64,000 bases of DNA from assembly GCA_030770535.1 (NCBI GenBank), contig JASVEC010000004.1, forward strand, positions 1,860,001 through 1,924,000, given 5' to 3'. Each line of letters starts with the position of its first letter. The stretch's first letter is position 1. The notes below the pieces were generated by a model. The model had not been told where the DNA came from and ran no database searches. It saw nothing but the letters and a program-made list of their open reading frames with translations. The position numbers and the translations under genes are program-made. Positions 49,887 to 61,405 of the stretch are shown in pieces. The stretch comes from Batkoa obscura. Lineage: Eukaryota > Entomophthoromycota > Entomophthoromycetes > Entomophthorales > Batkoaceae.

Positions 49887-51467
49887 TTAAACTAAAGTTA
49901 AAAATAAGGATTGATAAAATTTAGCTAATTGTTTTTTCATATTATTATTTAACATCAAATTGTTAATTGAATGTCTTAACTTTAACAATAGCTCTTTCTT
50001 CCCCTCCACATCCCCTACTTTCTCCATTGTTAAATATTGATAATAATTAATAAAATGATAAACATTATGATATGGACCATCTTGAATGGGATTGTTTAAT
50101 TTCTCTTTAATATTGATATTGGATGGAGAGTTATAAATTTGTAATAATTTTATTATTAAATTATTGAATTCATTATTGTTATTGTTACATTTATTTTTCA
50201 CTTGATTTAATAAATTAAGGATATATTGTTTCTCTTTAATTAAAATATTTTGATTAATTTGTACTAAATAATAATCCATTGATACAAACTCATTTAAACT
50301 AATGTTCATATCTTTATTATTTTTCATCTTAACCATAATTTCATTTAAATTGTCTTTGAAATATTTAATCAATTGTTCATCTTGTTTATTTTTACTGTTT
50401 AATTGAAATTGATAATTTTTAAGAAATTCTAATTGTAAATCAAGTTGATAATATTCTTTTAATAATATACTTAAATAATTCAATTCCATTTGAGTTTGTT
50501 GAGTCAGATTGGAATGAGATTTGAAGTATTTTATTATTAAAATAATACTATTATAACCAAAACTAGACCATTGATTAATTGTATTTTGTTGTTTTTGCTT
50601 ATCAAAGAAAGGTATTAAATCATTTAATAAAACTTTTTCTTCTTCTACATAATCACCAACATTTGTTTTAAACATCATACCAGTTACTTGAGAAACAAAC
50701 TGCATACATAATTGACATAAATCCATTACTCCAACTTGAACATTAAATTTCAATTTTTTTTCATTCTTATTATTCTTATTCTTATTATTCTTATTCTTAT
50801 TCCCATTATAAAACAAAGAATATCCAATTAAAACTATTGAAATAAAAGGCAGTGTAAATAGTGAGATGACTTTTTCCTTTGATTCTTGATGAATAGATGG
50901 TTGCTGTTGTTGATAATAAGGTAAATAAAATAGAATAATTAAAAAAAAAGACATCATATAAAATCGTGTATTATTTGAATTATTACTATTATTATTATCT
51001 CCATTATATTCCGGAGAAGAACAAGTATGATCTGTATGACTATTAGAATCTACTGAAAATGAATTTAATTGCTGATTTTGTTGATTATTAAAATTGGTAC
51101 TCTTTCTTAACATTTCATTTTCCTTTTCCAAATATTGAATATATTCGGTCGCTTTATTTAAAATAGTTGATTTTGAAAATTTATTAGGTGGCTTAATATT
51201 TGAACAATAACTGGTAATGTTTCCTTTTTCATTAATTCCAAATGGTAAACAATTTTTTAAAATTTCCATCCCATCTAATAACGAACTACGATATTTTTTT
51301 TCAATGATGTTATGATTTTTCGTTTTAATTTCTTTCTTCTTCCGTCCAACTCGTTGTTTCCCCCCACTATAATTGGAAGGTCCATCAATGCGTTCCAAAT
51401 TAAGATATTTGTTAATTAATTCTTCCGATTCTTCTTGTTTAAAATCAATACTGGTGGTAGTAGTGGA

Positions 51468-51515
<48 letters not shown>

Positions 51516-52016
51516 GAAATCTAAATTAAATTCATGATTTGGTGAACTTAACAATGGTATTCCATTTAATTGTGGTGAAGATTCATGATTTAACATAGGG
51601 TGTAAGGGAGATACTGAATTCAACGGAGAAATAGAGTTTAAACTCCCTATTTCTGTTGTTGAAATAGAATTTAAGCTTCCCATTTCTGTTGATGAAATAG
51701 TAGTTAAATTATTTAAATTATTTAAATTATTTTGTTGTTGTAAAGAATTTAATAAAATTAATTGTTGCTGTTGTTGTTGTAATTGATACCATTGAGTTAA
51801 TAATGGATTCATTAAATTCATATTACTTAAGATATTGTTATTATTATTTAAACTTAATTCTAATAACCCGGTGAGGGGATTTAATACTACAGTTTCATTA
51901 TTGATTGGTAAACTTAAATTTAATAGATTGTTGCCATTGCTGGTATTTATTAATGACGGGTCTAACCCTTGAAGTAATAGATTATCATTTAATATTGTTT
52001 CTTCATCTAAATTCAT
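49887..52016 (-). CDS. SREBP-family membrane-tethered bHLH transcription factor
   Basis: 709 residues, intronless. The N-terminal 220 residues are Asn/Leu/Gln/Ser-rich (activation-like) with a poly-Asn run. bHLH at about 225-300: KNHNIIEKKYRSSLLDGMEI, then a long loop and KSTILNKATEYIQYLEKENE with a short leucine zipper. The Tyr in EKKYRSS, where other bHLHs have Arg, defines SREBPs and allows sterol-element binding. Two hydrophobic segments follow (FYMMSFFLIILFYLPYY at about 352-368 and LFTLPFISIVLIGYSLFY at about 386-403), separated by a short loop, as expected of an ER hairpin anchor. The C-terminal 300 residues are helical and Asn/Lys-rich. It is likely released by proteolysis to control sterol or hypoxia genes. 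Confidence 0.88.
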
Positions 52017-52793
52017 TTTTTTTTGAGATTTAATTGAAATAAAATAATGCTGATAGATTAAAAATTAATAAAAACTAATAAAAATCAATTTGATTTTATA
52101 TTTAAGTAGCATTTATTATTTTTTGAAAAAAATCATACGATTATTTTAATTGATTAAAATTGATTAATCCTCCCCTTTTATTGGTTCAAATTATTTGGAA
52201 TTTGCTTTAAAGTTTGGATTTCAGAACTAAAATTTCAGGGAAGTTCAATGATTGGCTTTGGACAAGTGGTACTATTTTAAATTTTAGTGCTTTGAGTAGT
52301 TGATAGTTGATAGTTAATAGTGGAAATAACAAGATTCTTGAGGATTCTTTGCAATAATATAAATTTCTATAACAGCACTTCATATAAAAAGTTAAAAATA
52401 ATAAAAAGTATTTATATTCTAAATAATTAAAGATCTAAAAAGCTTTAAACATTATTTGACTTTTACATAATATTTAGACTTAGAATGTATTGAAGATGAA
52501 TATTTTAAACTAGTTTATATTCTAATGATAAAAACCATTAGGCAATATTTAAAGAATTTGTTTAACTTTTTTTGCTCAATAACGCTTAAAAAATGGGAAA
52601 ATTAATGAAGCTAAAAAAACATCCTCATTATAATTACTCTCAATAAAATTGCAACTTTTGCACCTTATCCCTTAGAAAAAAAAGCTTTCTTCATCAAACA
52701 AAATTTTCAATTCTCAAACCTAAAAAAAACATGGTCAACTATAGTTCAATTCAATTTATTTTTACTTTTTATTCCGTTTTCACAACTTTTAAA
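52017..52793. other. Divergent intergenic region with a degenerate MITE
   Basis: Contains the SREBP and ORC6 promoters and a worn MITE at 52545-52630. The ORF upstream of the preferred ORC6 start begins at ATG 52731, so the 5' limit of this region depends on the start chosen. Confidence 0.45.
52545..52630 (-). mobile_element. Degenerate MITE copy (105-bp family)
   Basis: TTTAAAGAATTTGTTTAAC, TTGCTCAATAACGCTTAAAA, AATGGGAAAATTAATGAAGC and AAAAAAACATCCTCAT preserve family order; the left terminus is not recognisable. Confidence 0.6.
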
Positions 52794-53768
52794 ATGTCCC
52801 TCAATATCATCAAGCATCATATAAAATTATTGCAACTTGATTTAACCTTAATGCAATTTGAAGAATTACTAGCTCAAACCCAAGGATATTATAATAGTTT
52901 AAAAGCCAAAGTAACACAAAGGGATCGTAATGGAGCGAATTGTAGACCAGCGATTTGTTTGCATTTAGCATTGAAAAGGTAAGTGTATATTTTATTAGAT
53001 TATTTTGAACAAAATAAAGATATCAATTAGTTTACATCTACCAGTCGACACTCGAGCTTTATGTTCTATCTCTGGTACTACAAGAGATAAATATCGTAAA
53101 GCATTGATTGAATATAGTAAAATATTAAACCTTCAAATGGATATCGATTTTTATAAATTATGTGTTAAATATGGAGATCCAAGTTTAGTAGACAGATTGG
53201 AGAAGGATTTAGAGTACATCAAGGAGGATAAAAAGATGAAAAAAAGGATTGAAGATGTGGATATCAATTTAGTTAAATTAGTATTATTTTATATTGTTTG
53301 TGAAGAAAATGGGGTAAGTTTTGATATTCTTGATAGTTGAAGTTTACAGAACAGGGATTAATTACAATTTTATTTTTAGATTCGAGTGGACAAAGAACAG
53401 TTATTAAAAGAAGTTTATGCAACGAGTAAAGGTTTTTTATCATTAGTTAAAGAAGTTAAATTCACTTTAAGCAAAAAAGAACGTAGTGAAATCACTAACA
53501 AAGCTATTAAAAATGATAATCAAGTTAATATAGATGATATACTAAATAAAAATAAAAATAATGATGAAAATAAAAATAAAAAAAGGAAATTAGTACCATC
53601 TCCATTTTTAAATTATCATTGGGTAAGCTAGATTAAAACAATTTATCAAATAAAACTAATAATAATAAAAATTAATAGGGAGAAACACAAAAATATGAAA
53701 AGACAAAAGGATATAAAAAACATAAAGAATGGGAATCTAATGTATTACAACAATTAACATCGATATAG
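52794..53768 (+). CDS. ORC6: Origin recognition complex subunit 6
   Basis: Smallest ORC subunit, needed for MCM loading. Four exons (52794-52978, 53031-53313, 53380-53622, 53679-53768), 266 residues from ATG 52794. Residues around the first splice read RPAICLHLALKSLHLPVDTR, matching the first cyclin-like (TFIIB-like) fold of metazoan Orc6, and LCSISGTTRDKYRKALIEYS matches the INKL/SGLNKETYxxCLK-type block. The second fold spans DINLVKLVLFYIVCEENG. The C-terminus ends HKEWESNVLQQL, like the conserved W-containing peptide through which Orc6 binds Orc3. An upstream ATG at 52731 would add 21 hydrophobic residues and looks less likely. It is convergent with BCKDHA, with 22 bp between stop codons. 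Confidence 0.85.
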
Positions 53769-53790
53769 TTTTATTTCAATATTATTCCCT

Positions 53791-55665
53791 TTATTCCTTC
53801 TCATAATCCTCCACTGGATAAAATTCTGGATATTTTTTAATATGTTGTAACATTTCATTTTGTTGTTCTAATAAATGTTTAGGTACATCATCATAAACAT
53901 CGGTAAATAAATTTTTGATAGATGGTTTTTTTAATTCTTCAGCTACTTTAAACGCAGTTAGAATTTCTTTTTTAATGTTCTTTTTACTTTCATCTTCCAT
54001 TGTTTGATTCCAATACCCTTTGTTTTCCAACCATTGACGATAACGTACTATTGGATTATCTAATCGTTTCCAATCTTCTACTTCCTAGATTAATTTAATA
54101 TCAAAATTAGTATTTATTATATGAATTAATGAGTAAAATTTAATAACTTACTTGTTTAGATCTATAAGCTGAAGAATCATCAGAAGTAGAATGATGACCA
54201 ACTCTAAATTAATAATTTTATTATTAATAATAATTTCATTTTAATTTCTAATTTTAAATTTACCTATAAGACATAGCTTCAATTAAAACTGGTTTATTTT
54301 GTTCAATAGCCAATTTACGTGCTGCTTTAGTAGCATTATAAACAGCCTAAATTAAAAAAATAGAAAATTAATTATTAATTTATTAATTATTTATAAATTC
54401 AATAAATTCCACTTACAAAAATATCATTACCATCCACACGAATAGTATCAATACCATAACCTTTAAATTAATATTAATGTTATAAATTTATTTTTATTAA
54501 TTTTATATTTACCTATACCACGACCAGCTAAAATAATAAATGAATTAAAATTAATATCATATTATTATAATATAAATATAATAAAACTTACCAATCCCAT
54601 CTCCTTTATATTGCTCATGAGCGGGGGTAGATATAGCAAATCCATTGTTACGACTATAAAAAATAAATCAATACTCGTTCTTAATAAAAATCCATAAAAC
54701 CCATACCAAAAGAAAATTACTGGACAAGAGAGAGTGGCTGCCATATTAAGCGCCGCATGAAAGTCACCTTCTGAAGCTGCTCCTTCCCCGAAATAAGCAA
54801 CTGCCACCGCATCCTTACCTGCCTGTTTCAAAGCATAAGCAGCACCTGAAGCTTGAGGCAATTGAGTACACAAAGGTGAAGAAATGGATTGAAAATTCAA
54901 TTGTTTCGAACCATAATGAACAGGCATTTGTCTTCCTTTACCAATATCTTCAGAATTACCATAACATTGATGCATGATTTGTTGAATTGTAAAACCACGA
55001 TGAATTAAGACCCCAGCTTCACGATACTAGAAGGTAGAGTAAAATAATAGTAATATTAGCAAAATGGGATGGATTAAGATGAGATGAACTTACTTGGCCA
55101 AAGATAACATCATCTAAAGTTAATGCGGCTGCACTCCCAATTTGTGCTTCTTCTCCAAACGCTGTCATATAAAATGAAATTCTACCTTGTCGTTGAGCAT
55201 CATATAAAATTGTATCCATTAAGTTTAAAGTGATCATATGTTCATACATTTTTATAGCTAATTCTTTGGAAATCTATTATAATTAGATTTAATTAAATAA
55301 AGAAATAAAGAAATAATAATAGTAATTATTATTATCATTATAATTAAATTGAAATGTACTTACTTCAGGTTCTTTCATATTATCCACAATTTCACCCTTT
55401 TCATTCATAACTCGATAAGTGGGTATGGGTTCATTAATATTAATAAAGTTTAATTGAGATGAGAAATGGGAGTTTATAGAACCTGGAAATCGAGTGGCAA
55501 TTTTTTCAAAATTCGAACTTCTGGTATGGAACTAAAGTTAGTAGTTGTATTAGACGGTTGATTGTTTTGAGCAAAATGGTATGTAATTACTTTATTTAAT
55601 TTTAAATATGAATTGAAATTAAGTTTAACGGTTTTGCTTGCTACTTGCTTTATTATATTCATCAT
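53791..55665 (-). CDS. BCKDHA: Branched-chain 2-oxoacid dehydrogenase E1 alpha subunit
   Basis: Mitochondrial thiamine-diphosphate subunit that decarboxylates Leu, Ile and Val keto acids. About ten exons. Exon 1 encodes [20 protein letters not shown], an amphipathic presequence. A 5' intron (GTAATT ... TACTAAC ... TTTAG) then joins to [20 protein letters not shown]. Core: [42 protein letters not shown], then [17 protein letters not shown] (ThDP-binding GDG-like motif), [34 protein letters not shown] and the phosphorylation loop [16 protein letters not shown]. All are diagnostic of BCKDHA rather than PDHA. Regulation by BCKDK-type kinase is suggested by the conserved Ser loop. Confidence 0.94.
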
Positions 55666-56318
55666 TTTTTAGTATTGATATGCTTACAAAAAATAAAATT
55701 ACTTTAGTTTGATTATTTTTTTTTATTAAGGTTTTTTATTTCGATGTTTTAAAACTTAACTAATGAAATTTCAAGCTTAAATTTAGTTTTGGAAAATTAT
55801 GATGTGGCAAACTATTATTCTCTATATTTTCGATAAATAGAAATATAATAAATAAATAAAGATATTATTAGATAGAAATTATAAAAGATAAATGTGTATT
55901 ATTTAAAAGTATTAATTTAATATAATAATAATAATAATAGAATATTACCTTTTAACATATATATAAAATAATTATTTGATTTCAAAGGAATTTAATCAAC
56001 GTAATCTAACTATATCATTGGCTAAGAATCATAGTAAGGTGCCATTATTTTTTAAGAAAAAAATAAAGAGGGATTAAAGTTTAGTTTATCTCATAAAAGA
56101 ATAAATGTGTGAAAATTATTTAAAAAGTTGCATTTAATTTAAATTGATATACTTTTAATTATAGCTAATCTAAACTTTCTATAATTAAATTTATAAACAT
56201 CTATATTACAAATTTAGAATTAATTAAACTTAATATAAAGAATAATTTATTTAACAGATATACTTGTAATCAACCCTTGAATTCTAATTATTAACAAGAA
56301 GGATTAAGAGTTTAATTT
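55666..56318. other. Intergenic region, no feature seen
   Basis: About 650 AT-rich bases between BCKDHA and the SH3 membrane protein, both on minus. No gene or repeat family recognised apart from short AAT runs near 55925. Confidence 0.4.
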
Positions 56319-57522
56319 TTATAATTCATTTTGAGGAGGATTAGGAGGAGAGTGAACAGGAGGTGGAGGAGTAGATATAGAATTTGAAGAAGTATTAGCA
56401 AAATTGAGTTGATAAGCTGGTAATTTGGAATTACTATTATTATTATCATTTAATTGAGACATATTAATTCTTTTAAAATTGGAAGAAATTTTAGCTTGTT
56501 TAATGGAACTTGAATAACTATCCATTTGACGAATACTATTATTATATGAATAAGATCGAGTATGAGAAATAAATAAATTATCATTTGATATGGACTTTTT
56601 ACTATCAAGATTAGTGTAACAATTAATAATACTATTATTACTATTATGTTGATATCTTTGAGAAGGTAATATAATTGGATTATTAAAAGCTAAACTGGCT
56701 TCTCTAACGGGTATTATCAATTGTTTATTCTGACCTTTTAAAGGTTTTGTTAAACATATTTTAGGAAATACACCATTTTGTTCAGTTGTTAAATTTTGTC
56801 CTAAACTCCAGCCATCATCAAAGTCTCGCCATACAGTTATAAAATCTCCGCAATTTAAATGCATCTCATCATTTCGTCGTGCAAAAAAGGTACTATAAAC
56901 TAAGATTTTATTATTATTATTGTTTTCCATTGTTATTTCATTTATCATTGTATTGGAGGATAATAAAGGTTTTAATTTTCTCTTATATCTTTTTCTTCGT
57001 AATCTTATAATAATTATAATAATAATAATGCCTATTATTACTCCTAATCCTAATCCACAAGATAATAATAAGGTTTTATCAATTGAGAATCGATTATTAT
57101 TATCTATGGAATTATTATTATTTGTATTATTATTATTATTATTATTATCAACTATAAATTAAAATTAATAAAATGTTCATATTAAATTAAATTTAAATCA
57201 ACTTTACCTTGAGTAGATAATAATAAACATTGTGATTGATTATCATTATTAATTAAAGCATTATCACAACTTTGATTTATAAATGCTAATAAATTAGTTT
57301 TAAAGTTTAAACTGGATTTAAAACAAATATTATTATTTTCAATTAATTTATTTATTTCTTTTTTATTATTATTACAATCATGTTGACATAACATTAATTG
57401 ATGACCACTTGGTTGATTATAACATATTTTATTAATTGAATTTGTAAAATAAAATGAACATATTAATGGTTCTAATAAACGTTCAATTCTTTCATTAAAT
57501 AATAAACAATGTGTATCTTCAC

Positions 57523-57562
<40 letters not shown>

Positions 57563-57876
57563 GAGTTGATATTCTTTTATTTTTTGAACAATTAATTGAT
57601 CTAATTTATCTTCAATTGATAATTTATTATTATTATTATTATTAAAAGTATTAATCCAAGTTAAATTTAAATATGAGTTCTTCCATTGTGGACATTTTAA
57701 AGATTCTATTAAAAATAATTCAACAAATTAATATATTATAATTATTACATTAATAACTTACCTTTAATCTTTTGACACGAAGCTACATCCTTATCTTTAT
57801 TATTGTTTTCTTTAATTGAATTATCTAATGCCATCGATGTTACTATTAAGTAAATAAAGATGAAGAATTGAAACAT
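56319..57876 (-). CDS. Single-pass membrane protein with cytosolic SH3 domain
   Basis: Not a named family member that I recognise. Three exons. From ATG 57876 the N-terminus MFQFFIFIYLIVTSMALDNS is a signal peptide (an upstream ATG at 57942 would add a hydrophobic stretch). The extracellular part is about 200 residues with roughly ten Cys (for example CYNQPSGHQLMLCQHDCNNN) and two poly-Asn runs. A Leu/Ile membrane helix (LLLSCGLGLGVIIGIIIIII) and a stop-transfer RLRRKRYKRK follow. The cytosolic SH3 begins ILVYSTFFARRNDEMHLNCG and continues FITVWRDFDDGWSLGQN to NGVFPKICL, with the WxxG core (DDGWSLGQ). The tail is Ser/Asn-rich and ends in a proline stretch (PPPPVHSPPNPPQ). The layout resembles fungal surface sensors or Fus1-like adaptors. 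Confidence 0.82.
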
Positions 57877-59190
57877 TATAAAAAAGTAGATTTTTTTAAA
57901 GTAAAAGAAAAGTAAAAGAAAAAAAACAAAAGTAATCAACATAATGATTACAAGTAATAATAACTTCAAGAATGAAATATAAAGTAATTGGATCTTAAGT
58001 TGATAAGTTCAACTAACGTTAAATTTCATTATCTTTATTAAAAATCCACTATTTGAGTTAGAATTCTTAAAGTAATTCCTATATTTAGTAATTTTTCATT
58101 TTTATATCATTATAGTTTTAAATTTTTTTGAATTGTTTGTTGTATTATTGATTTTTATTAATTTGATTATTTTTAATTGTTGATTTTTTAAATATTACTT
58201 GTTGTTACTTAACTCCCTTCTAAAATCCTTTTAATCTGGACCAATCAATTAGTAGAATTAATTAGTTATTTGCCAACTTCAACTGCTCTGTTGATAATTT
58301 AATCTCATTATTATCACTCTTCATTAATTGATTTTATTCATTTATACCCGCTAAATAGGTTGAAATGATAGTATCTATTTTAATTATTATTTAACTTTAT
58401 TTTTCAAATAACATATAAAATTTAATTTATTTCAATTACTTGATTGTTTTAAACCATATCTTTAATTATAGTCCAACTTGATTGATTTTCATTCTAACTT
58501 GTGATTTTTGATAAGAAATTTAAGACTTTAAGCTGTTAAGTAACTTTCGAATTCTGATATATTAAATCAAACAATATTTTATTAGTTATCAATTTTAATT
58601 GAAAATTTTACTCAATTTTTTAACTTCAAACTAGTTCTATTAATACAAATAGTAACTATTTATAATAGATTATTATTACATCTTTTACTTTCAGTTATGT
58701 TATTGTTTACATTAGTCTGATATCTTTATCTTTAACTTTCATTTTATTAAACTAAGTTTAAATTTCATCTTTTCATATACATTCAGTTATAAAATTATTA
58801 TTATTAATATATCAATACTATTTTCATTATATCATATACAATATATATATTTTTTTTACAATTTATTAATGTCAAAATTTTTCGAAAATAGAATAGTTAA
58901 TATAATTTTTAATTCTTCTTAAAGTGACATCATTTCTTTATTTTATCACTGAAAGTAATGATTAATAGTTAATAAATAGCATACTTGGCCTATTTCTTTC
59001 AAAGATAATATTCTAACATATAGTATCACTTATTAATAGGAGAAGGTCACACTATTAATTATCAATAACAAGAAGCCACTAACATTCCAAATAATGAACA
59101 TTCAAAAAAATCATTTGACTTGCTCAAAAAATTCTAAAGAATAAATACCACATCACTCCAATTTTACTTTTTCATTCTTTTTAAAAAAAA
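57877..59190. other. Divergent intergenic region, no feature seen
   Basis: 1.3 kb between the SH3 membrane protein and the aldehyde dehydrogenase. AT-rich with T-rich tracts; no MITE, tandem repeat or RNA gene recognised. It must hold both promoters. Confidence 0.4.
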
Positions 59191-60974
59191 ATGAGTAAAT
59201 CGTTTACCACCATCTCTCCCATTGATAACAGTGAATTTTATACTACCAATTTCAATACTCAAGATGAAATTGATAATGCTATTAAAAACTCTTACCAAGC
59301 TTATAAACAATGGTCTAAAACCGATTTAAAAGCACGTCAAGATATTCTATCCAAATTTGTGTCTATTTTATTAAATGATAAAGAAGAGTTAGCTTTAGAA
59401 TTAACTAAAATGATGGGAAGGTAAGTTCATATTCTATTTTTCTAATAAATATAGCTTCATAATATTAAAATTTTTATCCTAGACCCATCCGTTACACCCA
59501 AGGTGAAATAGAAACGTTAGCGAAGCGAGCCGAATATATGATTTCCGTAAGTGAAGAAAGTTTAAAACCAAAAGTAGTAGAAGAAAAGAACGGATTTAAA
59601 AAATATATCAAACGTGTGTCTTTAGGTCCAATTTTATTAATTGCTCCATGGAATTATCCCTATATCACTAGTATCAATGGAATTATTCCGGCTTTATTAG
59701 CGGGTAATACAGTCATCCTTAAACATTCTCCTCAAACTCCTACCGTTCCTAAAAATTATTTAATTGCTTTTGAAAAGGCCGGTTTGCCCAAAAATGTGTT
59801 TCAAGTAAGTTTTTGATTTGTTTTTTGGATCTTTTTTTGCTCATCAAATGTTCAGTTCCTCCATATTGATAATGAAGATATTACATTTACTATTCAACAT
59901 CCCTTAATTCAATTTGTTAATTTTACGGGGTCAGTAGAAAATGGTAAAAAAGTACAAAAGGCAGCTAATGATAAATTCATGGGTAATTATCATAATATTA
60001 TAATATTATAATAGTAATAAAATTAATAAATTATATAGGAATTGGTTTAGAATTAGGAGGAAAAGATCCAGCGTATGTAAGAGAAGATGCGGATATCAAA
60101 TATACCGCAGAAAATTTAGTAGATGGAACTATGTTTAATTCAGGTCAATCTTGTTGTTCAGTTGAAAGAATTTATGTTCATACTAAAGTTTATCAAGCTT
60201 TTGTAGAGGAGTTTGTTAAAATTACTAAGGTAAGTGGAAATTTGGATGGTTTTATTAGTTTATTTATTTCTTATTTTTTTTAGGATTATATCCTAGGTAA
60301 TCCATTAGATCCTAAAGTCACTTTAGGTCCAATGGTATCTAAACAATCCGCTGAATTTATTAGAAAACAAGTTAAAGAAGCAGGTAAGATTAAGATTAAG
60401 ACTTTATTATATTATATTATATTATATTATATTTATTAATTGTTATTAGTTTCACAAGGTGCAAAAGCATTAATTGATGAAAATTTATTCTCAAATGCTA
60501 AGGTAAGTTACAATAAAATGAATCTAATAGTTAGTATCTAATTCTTCTTTTAGGAAGGTACAAACTATGTAGCACCTCAAGTATTGATCAATGTGAATCA
60601 TAACATGTCCATAATGAAAGATGAATCCTTTGGTCCTGTAGTAGGAATAATGGAAGTAAACAATTAATAAAATTAATCAAATAAAAATTTATTAATAAAA
60701 AAACAAGGTTAGGGATGATGATGAAGCTATCGAATTAATGAATGATAGTGAGTTTGGCTTAACAGCTAGTATTTGGACCAATGATATTGATGCCTGTAAT
60801 TATGTTGGAGAACATGTAGAAACTGGTACCATTTTTATGAATCGTTGTGATTTCCCAGACCCAGCATTAGCTTGGACTGGAGTTAAAAATTCAGGTAGAG
60901 GTTGTACACTCTCAACTTTAGGTTTTGAACCTTTAACTCGTCCTAAATCTTATCATCTTAAAGTTAAAATTTAA
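59191..60974 (+). CDS. NAD(P)-dependent aldehyde dehydrogenase
   Basis: ALDH superfamily enzyme oxidising aldehydes to acids. About nine exons. It starts [20 protein letters not shown]. Rossmann and catalytic motifs are [20 protein letters not shown] (cofactor pocket), [13 protein letters not shown] with the NAD-binding Lys, [27 protein letters not shown] with the general-base Glu, and [17 protein letters not shown] with the nucleophilic Cys. Near the end come [13 protein letters not shown] and [20 protein letters not shown]. The [20 protein letters not shown] region resembles fungal and bacterial succinate-semialdehyde or broad-range ALDHs. Substrate is not determinable. No targeting peptide is seen. 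It is convergent with the J-protein gene, 11 bp between stop codons. Confidence 0.9.
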
Positions 60975-60985
60975 AATAAAAAAAT

Positions 60986-61405
60986 TCACAGTTGATAGTT
61001 ACGAAATTTAGTTATTAGATCATCATTATTCTTGTTATTATTTATATTATTAATTTTGTATTCATTATTATCATTTCTATCCTCAATCGTCAACGTTTTA
61101 TTAAAATTAGACCAATGGGTTACCCTCATAGCTTCTGGTAATAGAACATAGTCTTTCCAAGTTATTTGAAGACCAGAAAATAACCATTGATCATATTTTT
61201 TTCTCATTTTTTCATCTCTTAAGATATTATAAGCTTCATTAATCTGTTTAAATTGATCTTCATCACCATCTCTTTGTTTATCTGGATGATATTTTAAACT
61301 TAATAATTGATATTCTTTTCTTATTTGTTCAATACTATGATGAGAAGCACAGTTTAATAGCTCATAATAATTTTTGGAGTTTGTACTAAGGTTGGTGGTA
61401 TTCAT
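60986..61405 (-). CDS. DNAJC12: J-domain co-chaperone, DNAJC12-like
   Basis: 139 residues, intronless. The J domain fills residues 12-73: NYYELLNCASHHSIEQIRKE, LKYHPDKQRDGDE with the HPD motif, and INEAYNILRDEKMRKKYDQW. After it, LFSGLQITWKDYVLLPEAMR leads to THWSNFNKTLTIED, matching the post-J MHW block of DNAJC12. The protein ends LITKFRNYQL, close to the LLRKFRNYEI end of the animal protein. The conserved C-terminal peptide makes this more specific than a generic J protein. In animals DNAJC12 stabilises aromatic amino acid hydroxylases; the same client is only inferred here. The middle is Asn-rich and shorter than in animals. Confidence 0.85.
   Translation of the reverse strand: MNTTNLSTNSKNYYELLNCASHHSIEQIRKEYQLLSLKYHPDKQRDGDEDQFKQINEAYNILRDEKMRKKYDQWLFSGLQITWKDYVLLPEAMRVTHWSNFNKTLTIEDRNDNNEYKINNINNNKNNDDLITKFRNYQL

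Noticed and set aside
56920-57162. 80-codon plus-strand open frame with many Ile and Leu
   Set aside because: Antisense to the membrane helix and poly-Asn segments of the SH3 protein; hydrophobicity is the mirror of AAT repeats.
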